64,000 nucleotides of DNA. It comes from Paenibacillus radicis (ex Gao et al. 2016). Its GTDB lineage: Bacteria; Bacillota; Bacilli; Paenibacillales; Paenibacillaceae. Where the stretch lies: positions 87,066-151,065 of the forward strand of contig NZ_BMHY01000011.1 of assembly GCF_014641555.1 (NCBI RefSeq), read 5' to 3'. Below are positions 41,763-50,797 of the stretch, piece after piece. Position 1 is the stretch's first letter. Each line of letters starts with the position of its first letter. A program made the translations under genes and the position numbers. The notes under the pieces are model-generated. The model was not told the DNA's origin and did not search any database. It was given only the letters and a program-made list of their open reading frames with translations.

Positions 41763-42881
41763 TTACCCATTCAGCAGCCGATATTTGATACGGTCGGTTA
41801 TATACTGAACATCCGACTCGCTGAGCCCGCCATAGGTCGGAACGTTAAGGCCCTGCGCCGCGATACGGTTAGCGACTGGAAACTGGTCAAGCGCCTGAAG
41901 ATCTTTATAAGGCGGGAGCACATGCATCGGATAAAAGAACGGCCGGGTCTCGATGCCATCCTCCTTCAACAACGCCATGAACTGGTTCCGCCGTTCTTCG
42001 TCGGCACCATCCAGCACGATGCTGTACATCCAATACACATTTTTAGCCCAAGGCTTCTGGACGGGCAGCGTAATACCGCTTGTGTCTCGAAGCTGCGCTT
42101 CATATAGCGAGGCGACGCGAATGCGCTCGCCCACATGCCAATCGATATTTTCCAGCTGCGCGCAGCCGACGGCAGCTTGCATATTCGTCATCCGGTAATT
42201 GTATCCGATGACAGGAAACCAGTATTTGCGTACCGGATCGATGCCTTGCCCTCTCAGCGTCCTCATCATCCCGGCGAGTTTTTCATCATCAGTCGTAATC
42301 ATACCGCCTTCGCCGGTTGTAATGATTTTGTTGCCGAACAGGCTGAAAGTGGCACAGCCGCTTAACGAGCCGGTTCGGCGTCCGTTAAATTCCGCGCCAA
42401 GCGCTTCGGCGGCGTCTTCGATAACGAACAGGCCATGCTTCTGAGCCAATGCGTGAACCGCATCCATTTCGGCCGGATGGCCGTACAGGTGAACGGGAAT
42501 AATGCCCTTCGTATTTGGCGTTATGAGCGATTCAACATGCTCGATGCTGATGTTCCATGTATCCGGCTCGCAATCAGCAAACACAGGCTTTGCGCCGCAA
42601 TAGACGACGGCATTGGCGGTGGCGATAAAGGTCAAAGTCGGTACGATCACCTCATCGCCGGGGCCAACCCCATGCGCAAGCAGAGCAAGATGAAGCGCAG
42701 TCGTTCCGTTGCTGCAGGATATGGCATAACGGGCCCCGCAATAAGCAGCAAAGGCTTCCTCAAAAGCAGTAATATATTTTCCCGTCGATGAAATCCACGA
42801 GGAATCTATACAGTCCATCACGTATTTTTTTTCATTTCCGTTTAAAACGGGAACGGCAACCGGATAAAATTTGCCTTCCAT
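41763..42881 (-). CDS. per: GDP-perosamine synthase (DegT/DnrJ/EryC1 aminotransferase)
   Basis: A 372-residue PLP-dependent sugar aminotransferase with internal-aldimine Lys185 in SLFGNKIITTGEGG. Along its length it closely follows E. coli O157 RfbE/Per: SSWISSTGKYI, SNGTTALHLALLAHG, EVIVPTLTFIATANAV, VHLYGHPAEMD, VIGYNYRMTN and IETRPFFYP. The reaction would convert GDP-4-keto-6-deoxymannose (from Gmd) to GDP-perosamine using glutamate. It lies 3 nt downstream of an acetyltransferase gene on the same strand. Assignment over VioA/DesI-type enzymes rests on the sequence pattern and the presence of gmd and manC in the window. Confidence 0.88.
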   Translation of the reverse strand: MEGKFYPVAVPVLNGNEKKYVMDCIDSSWISSTGKYITAFEEAFAAYCGARYAISCSNGTTALHLALLAHGVGPGDEVIVPTLTFIATANAVVYCGAKPVFADCEPDTWNISIEHVESLITPNTKGIIPVHLYGHPAEMDAVHALAQKHGLFVIEDAAEALGAEFNGRRTGSLSGCATFSLFGNKIITTGEGGMITTDDEKLAGMMRTLRGQGIDPVRKYWFPVIGYNYRMTNMQAAVGCAQLENIDWHVGERIRVASLYEAQLRDTSGITLPVQKPWAKNVYWMYSIVLDGADEERRNQFMALLKEDGIETRPFFYPMHVLPPYKDLQALDQFPVANRIAAQGLNVPTYGGLSESDVQYITDRIKYRLLNG

Positions 42882-42884
42882 TCG

Positions 42885-43565
42885 TTAAGTCTCCCTCCGT
42901 GATACGTTCGGTTCTATAGAAGCTTGAATGCGCTTGACGACAGCAGGCACGCCGACAGCAAGCGCATGATCGGGGATATGCCGGATAACGACGGCCCCCG
43001 CTCCAATCATGCATCCCGCCCCGATCCGCATCCCGTCAATGACCTTTGTGCCGGTTCCGAGGAAACTTAAATCGCCCACGGAAACGTTGCCGGACAGGGT
43101 GCAGCCGGGAGCGATATGGCAGGCTTCGCCAATTACTCCATCATGGTCGATAGTAGCCCCGGTATTAATAATCGAATAGGAGCCGACGGTCGTATCCGGC
43201 TGAATAACGCTGCCGGGCATCACCGCTACGCCGCTGCCGAGGGTAACATTAGCGGCGATATAAGCACGTGGACTAATCGCGTTGACTAGCTCGTAGCCAA
43301 TCGATTCGGCATAGCCTGCCAGCTTACGTCTGCGCTCGTTGTTTCCAACAGCTATAAATGCGTGCCGGACGCCTTGGGCGTAAAGCAGTGGAAGCTGTTC
43401 GTCGCCTCCGAGTACGGCAAGCCCCATAACTTTGTTGCCCTCATGCTGCCCCAGGCAGCCGATTAATTCCACATGGGTATCTGCCCGCAAAATGTCGATA
43501 ATGACCTTGGCATGCCCTCCGGCGCCGACGATGACGGTCTTGTTCGGCAGAGCGTGATGACGCAT
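42885..43565 (-). CDS. NeuD/PglD-like sugar O/N-acyltransferase, putative GDP-perosamine N-acetyltransferase
   Basis: A 226-residue protein. An N-terminal Rossmann-like nucleotide-binding part (TVIVGAGGHAKVIIDILRAD) is followed by a C-terminal left-handed beta-helix with hexapeptide repeats (GSGVAVMPGSVIQPD, IINTGATIDHDGVIGEAC, GDLSFLGTGTKV). PglD-type catalytic His lies in TIDHD. AAGGAG precedes the ATG. It is the first gene of a two-gene minus-strand unit with GDP-perosamine synthase, so acetyl-CoA-dependent N-acetylation of GDP-perosamine (PerB-like) is the likely role. The acyl group is inferred. Confidence 0.85.
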   Translation of the reverse strand: MRHHALPNKTVIVGAGGHAKVIIDILRADTHVELIGCLGQHEGNKVMGLAVLGGDEQLPLLYAQGVRHAFIAVGNNERRRKLAGYAESIGYELVNAISPRAYIAANVTLGSGVAVMPGSVIQPDTTVGSYSIINTGATIDHDGVIGEACHIAPGCTLSGNVSVGDLSFLGTGTKVIDGMRIGAGCMIGAGAVVIRHIPDHALAVGVPAVVKRIQASIEPNVSRRET

Positions 43566-43775
43566 CGCATTCGACTCCTTCTCATCTAATAGAATGGCAA
43601 GAGAAGAGCAGTTACTCTAATTTATTCAGTTCCGTTGAAATGGTCTCAAAAAGGGGTAGACAGCCGTCTATTTTCACAAATATGGTTGCAAACCCCGGCC
43701 CGCTCGGGCGAATGCCGTTGCTCTTTCTCTCCGTGACAATACTCTAACTAGAAGAAGACGGATTGGAGGCTGAGT

Positions 43776-45677
43776 ATGAAACGCAAAGGTAATCGCAAAA
43801 GAGGTTCAATAAAGCGCGGTTCGCAAAGCCGAAGAAAACGCCGCAAGCATGCAAAGCCAAGAAGATTGCTGCGAAGATCAGGCAAAGGAAGGCGAAAAGG
43901 CCGCAAGGGCCGTAAAGGATATCGCCGCCGTCTGGCAAGAGCAAGAACGAGAAAAAGAGCGGAGAAGAAAGGCTTTGACGCCGTTCGGCTGAGAGCGGGC
44001 AATGAGCTCTTCAAGCAGCAGCTCCCTGTGGGCGGGCGCATCATAGATTGGTTTCGCGAAATATTCAAACTAGATCATGATGAATTTTTATGGGAGCTCT
44101 ACCGTCAGATTCTCCAAAGAGAACCGGACGCCGCAGGCTTCCAGGATCACAAACAGCGGCTCGAGGACGGAACGGCAAAAGTGTGGATCGCGGCGTCGCT
44201 TATTCAGAGCCAAGAAGCGGAAAGCGTGTTCGACAGAGGACCATCTGGCGAGGCAAACACGGCCGCCCATGTTTTCCAGAACTTGTTCCCGGCTGCGGAA
44301 CTGGATTTCATTCATGCCGCTCATGTTCATCTTTTGCAGCGTGAGCCTGAAGCCGAGCGGGTTGCCAGCTATGCAGGGGCTTTACGTCAAGGGCTGCAGC
44401 GGCGGATATGGATCGCACGGTTGTTGCTCTCCGATGAAGCGCAAAGCCTGCTGGTCGGCGCAGGCGCTCCGGCTCCGGCAGCTCCCCGATCGTCCGGACA
44501 ATACCGGAACATCGGCATTTTCCTATGCTTTGGGTCGCAAATTTCGATGGACGGCGAAGGCATAGGCCGATTCATTGTCCGGCTGTCAGAAGGGCTTCTT
44601 GCTCTCGATAAAGGGTATGCGCTGCATGTAACGACGACAGAAGCGAATTTCAAAGAGACGAGCGCCGTGTTCCACTACTTGCTTGAACGCTATAAAGGCC
44701 GCGTCCATATCCATCATTCAGACAGCATGGATATGATTAACCGCAATGTTCCCGCCGACGTCTGGATCGTGCCTTATATCGGCATGGCATTGGCGCAATA
44801 CTTGCAGAAGCCAACGATTATTTGTTTGCATGATCTCGTATATTTACATTTTCCAGAGCTGTATGCGGGCAATCAGACACACTATCAATACGTTCATGCC
44901 ATTGCGCAAAAGATTACTGCCAAGGCGGCAGCCGTCGTATTCGACTCAGAGTTTACCAGGCGCCATGAGGGTCATAAGTTTTTATCGCTGCCAGCCCACC
45001 AGACGACCGTCATCCGGTTCGCGGCGCCCCGGGAGGAATATTCGGCCTTTGGTGTCGTTAGTGAAGACACGATCCGAAGTAAATATAAGTTATATGGTCC
45101 TTATATGGTTTTCCCGTCCGTCATCCGGCTTCATAAAAATCATGAGCGGCTGATCGATGCTTTTCACCGGTTCCGATTGACAGAGATAGGCGCAGCGTCG
45201 GGTTTGAAGCTCGTATTTACCGATGTATTGGCCAACCGCCCGCGGCAGCAGGAAATCACAGCGGCGCTCAACGCCATCGGGGATCCCGGCATTCGGACTT
45301 CTATTCAATTTCTTGGCCGAATCCCGTCGGGAGAACTGCCGTCCCTCTATAAGTATGCGAGCGGAACGATTGTTCCGACGCTATTTGAGGGCAGCTGTCC
45401 GTTCCCGATCCTGGAATCCTTGCTCATGGATACTCCTGTCGCCTATGGGCGGCTGGAAGTGGTAGAGGAAGTCATCGCCGATTCGAGCAGCTTCGCAACA
45501 TTCAATCCCCGCGACCAGTTGGAGATGGCAGATGCCATTGCCAGGCTGTGGCTTCAAGGCAAGTCGGTTGTGCCGGAACAGAAAGCCGCGCTGGGCGGCA
45601 TCCTGCACCGGAACTGGATCGATGTGGCGCGCGACTACTCGGCTATCATTGATAACATTGCTGCTTCAACGCCTTAA
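43776..45677 (+). CDS. Polybasic-tailed DUF4214-GT4 glycosyltransferase
   Basis: A 633-residue protein with three parts. Residues 1-66 contain 37 Lys/Arg and few other residue types. Residues ~100-226 contain two DUF4214-like helical repeats, LYRQILQREPDAAGF and HVHLLQREPEAERV. Residues ~245-630 form a GT4/GT-B glycosyltransferase (GEGIGRFIVRL, FPSVIRLHKNHERLIDAF, GTIVPTLFEGSCPFPILESL). The acidic pair in the last motif is one residue further apart than the usual EX7E. GGAGG lies 6 nt before the ATG. It is convergent with the next gene, the stops overlapping by 4 nt. No signal peptide; the basic tail may bind an anionic surface. Paralogue of the gene at 60660. Confidence 0.88.
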   Translation: MKRKGNRKRGSIKRGSQSRRKRRKHAKPRRLLRRSGKGRRKGRKGRKGYRRRLARARTRKRAEKKGFDAVRLRAGNELFKQQLPVGGRIIDWFREIFKLDHDEFLWELYRQILQREPDAAGFQDHKQRLEDGTAKVWIAASLIQSQEAESVFDRGPSGEANTAAHVFQNLFPAAELDFIHAAHVHLLQREPEAERVASYAGALRQGLQRRIWIARLLLSDEAQSLLVGAGAPAPAAPRSSGQYRNIGIFLCFGSQISMDGEGIGRFIVRLSEGLLALDKGYALHVTTTEANFKETSAVFHYLLERYKGRVHIHHSDSMDMINRNVPADVWIVPYIGMALAQYLQKPTIICLHDLVYLHFPELYAGNQTHYQYVHAIAQKITAKAAAVVFDSEFTRRHEGHKFLSLPAHQTTVIRFAAPREEYSAFGVVSEDTIRSKYKLYGPYMVFPSVIRLHKNHERLIDAFHRFRLTEIGAASGLKLVFTDVLANRPRQQEITAALNAIGDPGIRTSIQFLGRIPSGELPSLYKYASGTIVPTLFEGSCPFPILESLLMDTPVAYGRLEVVEEVIADSSSFATFNPRDQLEMADAIARLWLQGKSVVPEQKAALGGILHRNWIDVARDYSAIIDNIAASTP

Positions 45678-46846
45678 TAGATACGTCTGGCATAATAGCG
45701 GTAATACGTTTCACGAAGCACAGAGACATATTTGGCGGCAATATCATCCCAAGTTTCGGTAGGATCATGTATCCCTTGTATGGCAGATGTTTTGTAGAGC
45801 TCATAGTTTTTCATTAGCTCTTCCAAAGCTGCAACGATGGAATTCGGGCTATGCGGGTCGAACCATGCGATCTTGGCACTATGCCGGGACAGGTGCTCCC
45901 GCATAACCGGAATATCCGAGCAGAGCACAGGCGTTCCGAGCCGGAGTGCTTCTTCAACCGGATAGCTTCCGCCGCCTTCTGAAAGGCTAGGCATAATGAG
46001 CGCTTTCGCGTTTTTAATGAGCGCGGGAATGTCTTGATCCGATACGAAGCCTAACGGGTATACATCCGAATCGATCTGCAGCTGATTCGTATTCATAATA
46101 GAAGACAATGTCGGCAGCCAGCTGAACTCGCTGGCGAAGTTCGGAAACGGAAACCGCAATTGTTCCGTCAAGTAGCCGGTTAGTACAAGCGGATGCTGTT
46201 TTCGATACTTATATTGAGCCAGCGCCAGCAGCAGATTGCTGTGGTTTTTATGCGGTGAGGTGTTGGACGGATAAATGATATATTCACGAGGCAGAACGCT
46301 GGCTAGAGTAGGCGACAGCTGGGTTGAATGAGAGCTTGCGATTGGTGTAATCGCATGTGGAATAACGAACGCGTTGGCATTACGGCTGCCAAAATGGGCG
46401 ATCAGCCGGTTTTTCATATGCTGGGAAGATACGGCGACAGAGGTGACATTGTCGAGCCATTTCTGAGACAAGCTCCAATGGATTTCGAGCTGTTTGCCAT
46501 CGGTGAACGGCGGTACAAAATCAAAGAAGGTCGTGTCGTGGAACGTACAGAGCGATGGACGATCCATTGGCACATATTGATGCGTATGCGGCCAGAAATA
46601 ATAGATAACATCGACATGGGACAGCAAATAGGAAGCGTCGGGATGATCAATGGTTGTATCATGGACGACGACATCTATATTTGGAACTCTGTTCAGCTCA
46701 TTCATATTCCGCGAAAGGGAATGCGACCCGACAACGAGCCGGATATGCTCAACGCCGGGCTGTCTAGCCATTGCCTTCGTCAAGTTGTGCAGCAGCCGCA
46801 TGCCTCCTCCAATAGAGAAGTTGACCGACCAAATGAGTATTCTCAA
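45674..46846 (-). CDS. GT4-family glycosyltransferase
   Basis: A 390-residue GT-B enzyme without a basic tail. It opens with MRILIWSVNFSIGGGMRLL, with SNTSPHKNHSNLLLAL at the start of the nucleotide-binding half and the EX7E motif in LSEGGGSYPVEEALRLGTP. The TTG start at 46846 has AGGAGG 8 nt upstream. It is third in a minus-strand unit after a methyltransferase-like gene and a GT61 gene. Retaining transfer from a GDP- or UDP-sugar is expected for GT4; with GDP-mannose-derived donors made nearby, a mannosyl, rhamnosyl or perosaminyl transferase is plausible. Confidence 0.88.
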   Translation of the reverse strand: MRILIWSVNFSIGGGMRLLHNLTKAMARQPGVEHIRLVVGSHSLSRNMNELNRVPNIDVVVHDTTIDHPDASYLLSHVDVIYYFWPHTHQYVPMDRPSLCTFHDTTFFDFVPPFTDGKQLEIHWSLSQKWLDNVTSVAVSSQHMKNRLIAHFGSRNANAFVIPHAITPIASSHSTQLSPTLASVLPREYIIYPSNTSPHKNHSNLLLALAQYKYRKQHPLVLTGYLTEQLRFPFPNFASEFSWLPTLSSIMNTNQLQIDSDVYPLGFVSDQDIPALIKNAKALIMPSLSEGGGSYPVEEALRLGTPVLCSDIPVMREHLSRHSAKIAWFDPHSPNSIVAALEELMKNYELYKTSAIQGIHDPTETWDDIAAKYVSVLRETYYRYYARRIY

Positions 46847-46880
46847 AATGTTTATCCTCCTGTTGAATGAAAGGCTGAGC

Positions 46881-47972
46881 TTATACGCCCGCTAGTCTCA
46901 TGATCCGCTTAAGCTTAGTGATATTGACGACAATATTGTCCATTCCAGGCACTGGTTTGTCGGGATGCTCGATCGGACATATCATTTCGTAATAATTGAC
47001 CCCTGCATGACCGGCCAGCTTCCAAAAATAATTGTCCGTTACGTTGCTGGGCGACAATTCGATATAATTTGTGCCGGGCTCGCAAAAAGCGATATTGATG
47101 CTGCCGCTGCCAAAGGGTGCGATGACGGTGCGGGCGCTGGAGAAGATCGCGATCTTCTCGGCGGTCGACAAGGGCGAGAGCACGATTTTACGAAAGCCAA
47201 ACGTCTCCAGCATGCCGATCACCTCGGCTTCATTCGCCACATGGCGCATAACCGCGTCCTCCCGGGAAATATAGATCCGTTCAAATCCTCTCCGTTTCGG
47301 AAGATGCTGGTCATGTTTCAATCGCTCCACGATATAACGGGAAGCCCAAGGCGGACATTTGCCGATGACGACGGGTACTGCGGGTGCAATGAGCACATCG
47401 GCAACCATATGGAAATCGAGCTGCTCCACCTCGATCAATTTATCCATTGGAATACCCAGCATGCGCAGCGATTCATATTGAAACGGATAATGCAATTTGC
47501 CGATCACGTAATGATCGATCGGTATGCCGCTCTCTTCTAACAGATGGAAGCGGGGCAAAATATCAAAAAACCAATGGCCGAAAATGTTATGCGTTCTTGT
47601 CGTAAAATGAGGCAAGTTCCAGCCCCATACTAGCGTGGCGACGGTTTTATTCATATGAACGGGAGGCGGCAGCTCCGTCAGTGTCATGGGCGGGCAGTCG
47701 TATTCCAGATCCCGCAGCCTTCTATTGTCAGGTGTTACGACATAACAATTGCTCGTCGCGAGACGTCCGTTCGGAATGACGGCGACGAATGCGTCGTCAC
47801 AGCTGCAAATCGGCAGCCAGCGATGTCCGTCATAGCCCTTGATATCCGGCAGGCTGCGAGTTTCTGCGGGATGGATGATCTGATAGTAAAGAGGTACCTG
47901 CTCAAGCGGCAATTGAAGCGATTGAATCCATTCGCTCGTCTTCTCATAGAACGCCGTCGGGATTTTGTACAT
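46881..47972 (-). CDS. GT61-family (DUF563) glycosyltransferase
   Basis: A 363-residue protein with the DUF563/GT61 pattern: NIFGHWFFDILPRFHLLEES (shown in parts: HNIFGHWFFDILPR), RIYISREDA, APFGSGSINIAFCEPGTNYIEL. AGGAGC precedes the ATG at 47972. It lies 6 nt after the methyltransferase-like gene and 34 nt before the GT4 gene, in one operon. GT61 includes diverse eukaryotic xylosyl- and GlcNAc-transferases and many bacterial capsule-type enzymes. The donor is not predictable here. Confidence 0.85.
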   Translation of the reverse strand: MYKIPTAFYEKTSEWIQSLQLPLEQVPLYYQIIHPAETRSLPDIKGYDGHRWLPICSCDDAFVAVIPNGRLATSNCYVVTPDNRRLRDLEYDCPPMTLTELPPPVHMNKTVATLVWGWNLPHFTTRTHNIFGHWFFDILPRFHLLEESGIPIDHYVIGKLHYPFQYESLRMLGIPMDKLIEVEQLDFHMVADVLIAPAVPVVIGKCPPWASRYIVERLKHDQHLPKRRGFERIYISREDAVMRHVANEAEVIGMLETFGFRKIVLSPLSTAEKIAIFSSARTVIAPFGSGSINIAFCEPGTNYIELSPSNVTDNYFWKLAGHAGVNYYEMICPIEHPDKPVPGMDNIVVNITKLKRIMRLAGV

Positions 47973-47978
47973 AGGAAC

Positions 47979-48665
47979 TCAGCTCCTAAATTTCTCGTAA
48001 TAGGCCGCGAGCCGATCCTGCTGTTGAAGCAGCGGTTGGAATGAAGCGGGACATCCTTTCGGAAACAGTACGCCAAGTCCATTTGAGTGATTGAACTGGA
48101 GCCTCGGATAATCGCGAAGCTGCTCCCAGAGCTTATATACGCCGAAATCGCCGGACCGGACTGCGATATCGTGAAACAGAATAATGCTGTTGTCTGCCAT
48201 TTTTGGCAGCCAAGTCGAAAGGTCATGCAGTACAGCTTCATAGGTGTGATAGCCGTCAATATGAAGCAAATCGATGGAGCCTTGGGCAAAGCGGGGCAAA
48301 GCTTGATGAAAGGTGCCGCGAAGCGTTGCGCCGATTCCGGAAAACTGTTCCGTTGTAAAGGAATGAACAGCTTCATAGATGACATCACTGTAATGGCTGT
48401 AGGATCCGGTATGCGGATCGCCTTCCCACGTGTCAACTGCAAAGCAGCGTGTCGGCAGGGAGCCATCCTTCACCGCCTGGCAAAAACTGAAAAAGGAGGT
48501 TCCGTATAGCGTTCCTAATTCAACCAGCACGCGAGGCTGGGCGAACCGTACCAGATCGTAGGCAAAACGGCGATGTCCGGACCATGCGCCTTCTTTCATA
48601 AATTCCGCAGGCAGCTTAGGGGAACTGTCCGCGGCGAAATGCGGCTCATAATACTTCCAATCCAT
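47979..48665 (-). CDS. Class I SAM methyltransferase-like protein (Methyltransf_24 type)
   Basis: A 228-residue protein with a Rossmann methyltransferase layout: RVLVELGTLYGTSFFSFCQAV (motif I, shortened here to VLVELGTLYGTS), CFAVDTWEGD, GSIDLLHIDGYHTYEAV and IILFHDIAVR. The HIDGYHTYE segment is typical of the Methyltransf_24/cephalosporin-hydroxylase-like group that occurs in glycan clusters. ATG at 48665 is preferred over the in-frame codon at 48692 because GGAGGT lies just upstream of it. First gene of the minus-strand glycosyltransferase unit. It may O-methylate a sugar, as in rhamnose- or anthrose-containing glycans; this is inferred. Confidence 0.85.
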   Translation of the reverse strand: MDWKYYEPHFAADSSPKLPAEFMKEGAWSGHRRFAYDLVRFAQPRVLVELGTLYGTSFFSFCQAVKDGSLPTRCFAVDTWEGDPHTGSYSHYSDVIYEAVHSFTTEQFSGIGATLRGTFHQALPRFAQGSIDLLHIDGYHTYEAVLHDLSTWLPKMADNSIILFHDIAVRSGDFGVYKLWEQLRDYPRLQFNHSNGLGVLFPKGCPASFQPLLQQQDRLAAYYEKFRS

Positions 48666-48947
48666 AGTTAAACCTCCAGTTGCGAGAATCAAAGAGCACA
48701 GTTACCGTATCCTATGTTTAAACCTAATGATAGGATAGGGCGATTGAGCCAAGGCAATTTGCACATTTATCGAATCTGCACTGCGATTTTGCGATAGTTA
48801 ATCATAGAGAAGTATCGTTTCTTACAAGCGGAGGGATTGCTTCAGCGGGCGGAAAAGGGCTGTACACTAGCCGTTGCGCAACAAGGCGGGGAACATACTA
48901 TGTCATAGTGATAAGTCTACTATGATGAGAGGAGCGGGGTTTATTAC

Positions 48948-50018
48948 ATGAACCGGGTACGTGCTCGCCGCAATCGACGCAAGCCCTCACCCGTACGTTC
49001 GACGCGGCGCAAAACCGCCGGGAAACGGAAACGGGGCAAAACCGCACCGAAGCCGGTCACTCACTCGCAAGTGGCGTGGAAACTTGGCCGCAACGTGGCC
49101 GAGAGCGGACTTGTACAGCAGAGTGAAGAGGAACAACTCGCCTTGCAGAGGCATTGGGCGGCCTCATTGCGACAATCGGGTAAAGGTGTTGCAGCGGATA
49201 ATTACAGTTCCCGCATGAAGTCATTTTTGGCCGGTTATTTCTCGGTGAGCGGGAGAGAAATACCGAACTGGCTGCTGCTGCCAACCGAAAGGACGGTTGG
49301 AGCCGTCGTCATGGTCATGAATGAGGAGCAGTCTCTGTGCGCGGCGATTGAAGAGCTGGAGCGGCTTCCGCTGCAAGAGATTGTCGTCATCGTTAACGGT
49401 TCGACCGATAATAGTCTGCATAATGCGAGAAACAGCGGCCGTGCGATCGTCCTCCATTACGGAAGCCCCCTCGGGCATGACGTCGGAAGAGCGATCGGCG
49501 CGAAAGTCAGCGTGTCGGAGATTATGCTCTTTGTCGATGCGGACATTCCGATCAACGCCGAAAAGCTGCTTTCCTTTGTCCAGCGGATAGATGGCGGACT
49601 GGATGTAGCCTTAAACGATTTGACGCCTTTCATCGGCTATTTCGAGGGAAGGGATGAAGTGACGATGCTGAAGGAATTTCTCAACCGTTCCATACAGCGC
49701 GAGGATTTGTCCATTAATTCGTTAACGGCTGTGCCGCATGCGATGTCCCGTCACGCAATCGAGAAGATCGGAGCCGCCAATTTGGCCGTTCCTCCCAAGG
49801 CGCAAGCGATTGCTCTGAAGTCAGGTCTTCGCGTAGGAGTTGGCGGGAGTGTCGACGTCATTACGCGCAATCGGGCTCGAAAGTCCAATACCGGCGCAGG
49901 CAATGAAATGATCCAACTGATTGTCGGCGACCATTTGGAGGCGCTTGGCTGGGCGATGGGCAGCTCCGAACCAAGGTTGAAATACGCGGACACGGTTAGA
50001 ATGAGGGGATCTAATTGA
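48948..50018 (+). CDS. Polybasic-tailed GT2-family glycosyltransferase
   Basis: A 356-residue protein. Residues 1-35 contain 17 Lys/Arg (MNRVRARRNRRK...KRKRGK). A helical segment (~40-105) precedes the GT-A glycosyltransferase domain: VGAVVMVMNEEQSLCAAIEE, IVVIVNGSTDNS and the metal-binding Asp197-Ala-Asp199 in FVDADIP. GAGGAG lies upstream of the ATG. It overlaps the following GT2 gene by 4 nt. No membrane segment is evident. Donor and acceptor are unknown; the tail parallels those at 43776, 50798 and 56200. Confidence 0.88.
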   Translation: MNRVRARRNRRKPSPVRSTRRKTAGKRKRGKTAPKPVTHSQVAWKLGRNVAESGLVQQSEEEQLALQRHWAASLRQSGKGVAADNYSSRMKSFLAGYFSVSGREIPNWLLLPTERTVGAVVMVMNEEQSLCAAIEELERLPLQEIVVIVNGSTDNSLHNARNSGRAIVLHYGSPLGHDVGRAIGAKVSVSEIMLFVDADIPINAEKLLSFVQRIDGGLDVALNDLTPFIGYFEGRDEVTMLKEFLNRSIQREDLSINSLTAVPHAMSRHAIEKIGAANLAVPPKAQAIALKSGLRVGVGGSVDVITRNRARKSNTGAGNEMIQLIVGDHLEALGWAMGSSEPRLKYADTVRMRGSN

Positions 50019-50758
50019 AGAAGGATGAGAAAACGGGGCTAACGAGCATTATCATCCCGACCTATAATGGGCTTCCTCTGCTGCGCGAAGCAGTTGCCTC
50101 GATCCGCAATTGCACGACCGAGCCCTATGAGCTTATCGTTGTTGACAACGGTTCGACGGACGGAACGATCGCGTACCTACAGGAGCAAAATATTAATTTC
50201 ATCTCCCATCCGGGCAATACGGGGTTTCCCATAGCTTGCAATTGGGGGCTCCGGCTTGCGCGAGGCGAGTATATCCTGCTGCTTAATAATGATGTTCTTG
50301 TATCCAAGCATTGGCTGGGCAACATGCTCCAGCATTTCCGGCGCGATGCTGCTGTTGGTATTGTGGGGCCATTATCCAATTATGTGAGCGGCCGCCAGCA
50401 GATTGAAATGACAGGCAATGATGTGGAAACAGCTGCCAGGCTTTTGAATGAGCACAGGGGGGAGTATGAGGTCGTCAAACGGGTCATCGGGTTTTGCATG
50501 CTGTTTAGCCGCGATCTGCTGCAGCGGGTCGGTTTGCTGGACGAACGGTTTTCCCCCGGCCATTTCGAAGATGACGATTATTGCTATCGCGCCAGCCTGG
50601 CCGGATATCGCATCGTCATTGCGAAGGACACATTTGTTTTCCATCATGGCAGTGCCAGCTTTAAGCAAGGCGATCGGGAGGCGCTCAATGAGCTGCTTGC
50701 CCGAAATCGGCAGTTGTTTATTGATAAATGGGGAGTTGACCCCCATCGGTTCATATAA
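50015..50758 (+). CDS. GT2-family glycosyltransferase
   Basis: A 247-residue GT-A enzyme. Its N-terminus is TSIIIPTYNGLPLLREAVASI, with VVDNGSTDGT, a LLLNNDVLV motif (Asp93) and HFEDDDYCYRASLAG, typical of rhamnosyl-transferase-like GT2 proteins. The TTG start overlaps the preceding gene by 4 nt with GAGGGG upstream, so the two are translationally coupled. It has no basic tail of its own; the coupled partner supplies one, which suggests the two act as a pair. Confidence 0.9.
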   Translation: MKKDEKTGLTSIIIPTYNGLPLLREAVASIRNCTTEPYELIVVDNGSTDGTIAYLQEQNINFISHPGNTGFPIACNWGLRLARGEYILLLNNDVLVSKHWLGNMLQHFRRDAAVGIVGPLSNYVSGRQQIEMTGNDVETAARLLNEHRGEYEVVKRVIGFCMLFSRDLLQRVGLLDERFSPGHFEDDDYCYRASLAGYRIVIAKDTFVFHHGSASFKQGDREALNELLARNRQLFIDKWGVDPHRFI

Positions 50759-50797
50759 GCGCCGGATCATGGCGGCAATGGGAGATGAGCGAAAACG

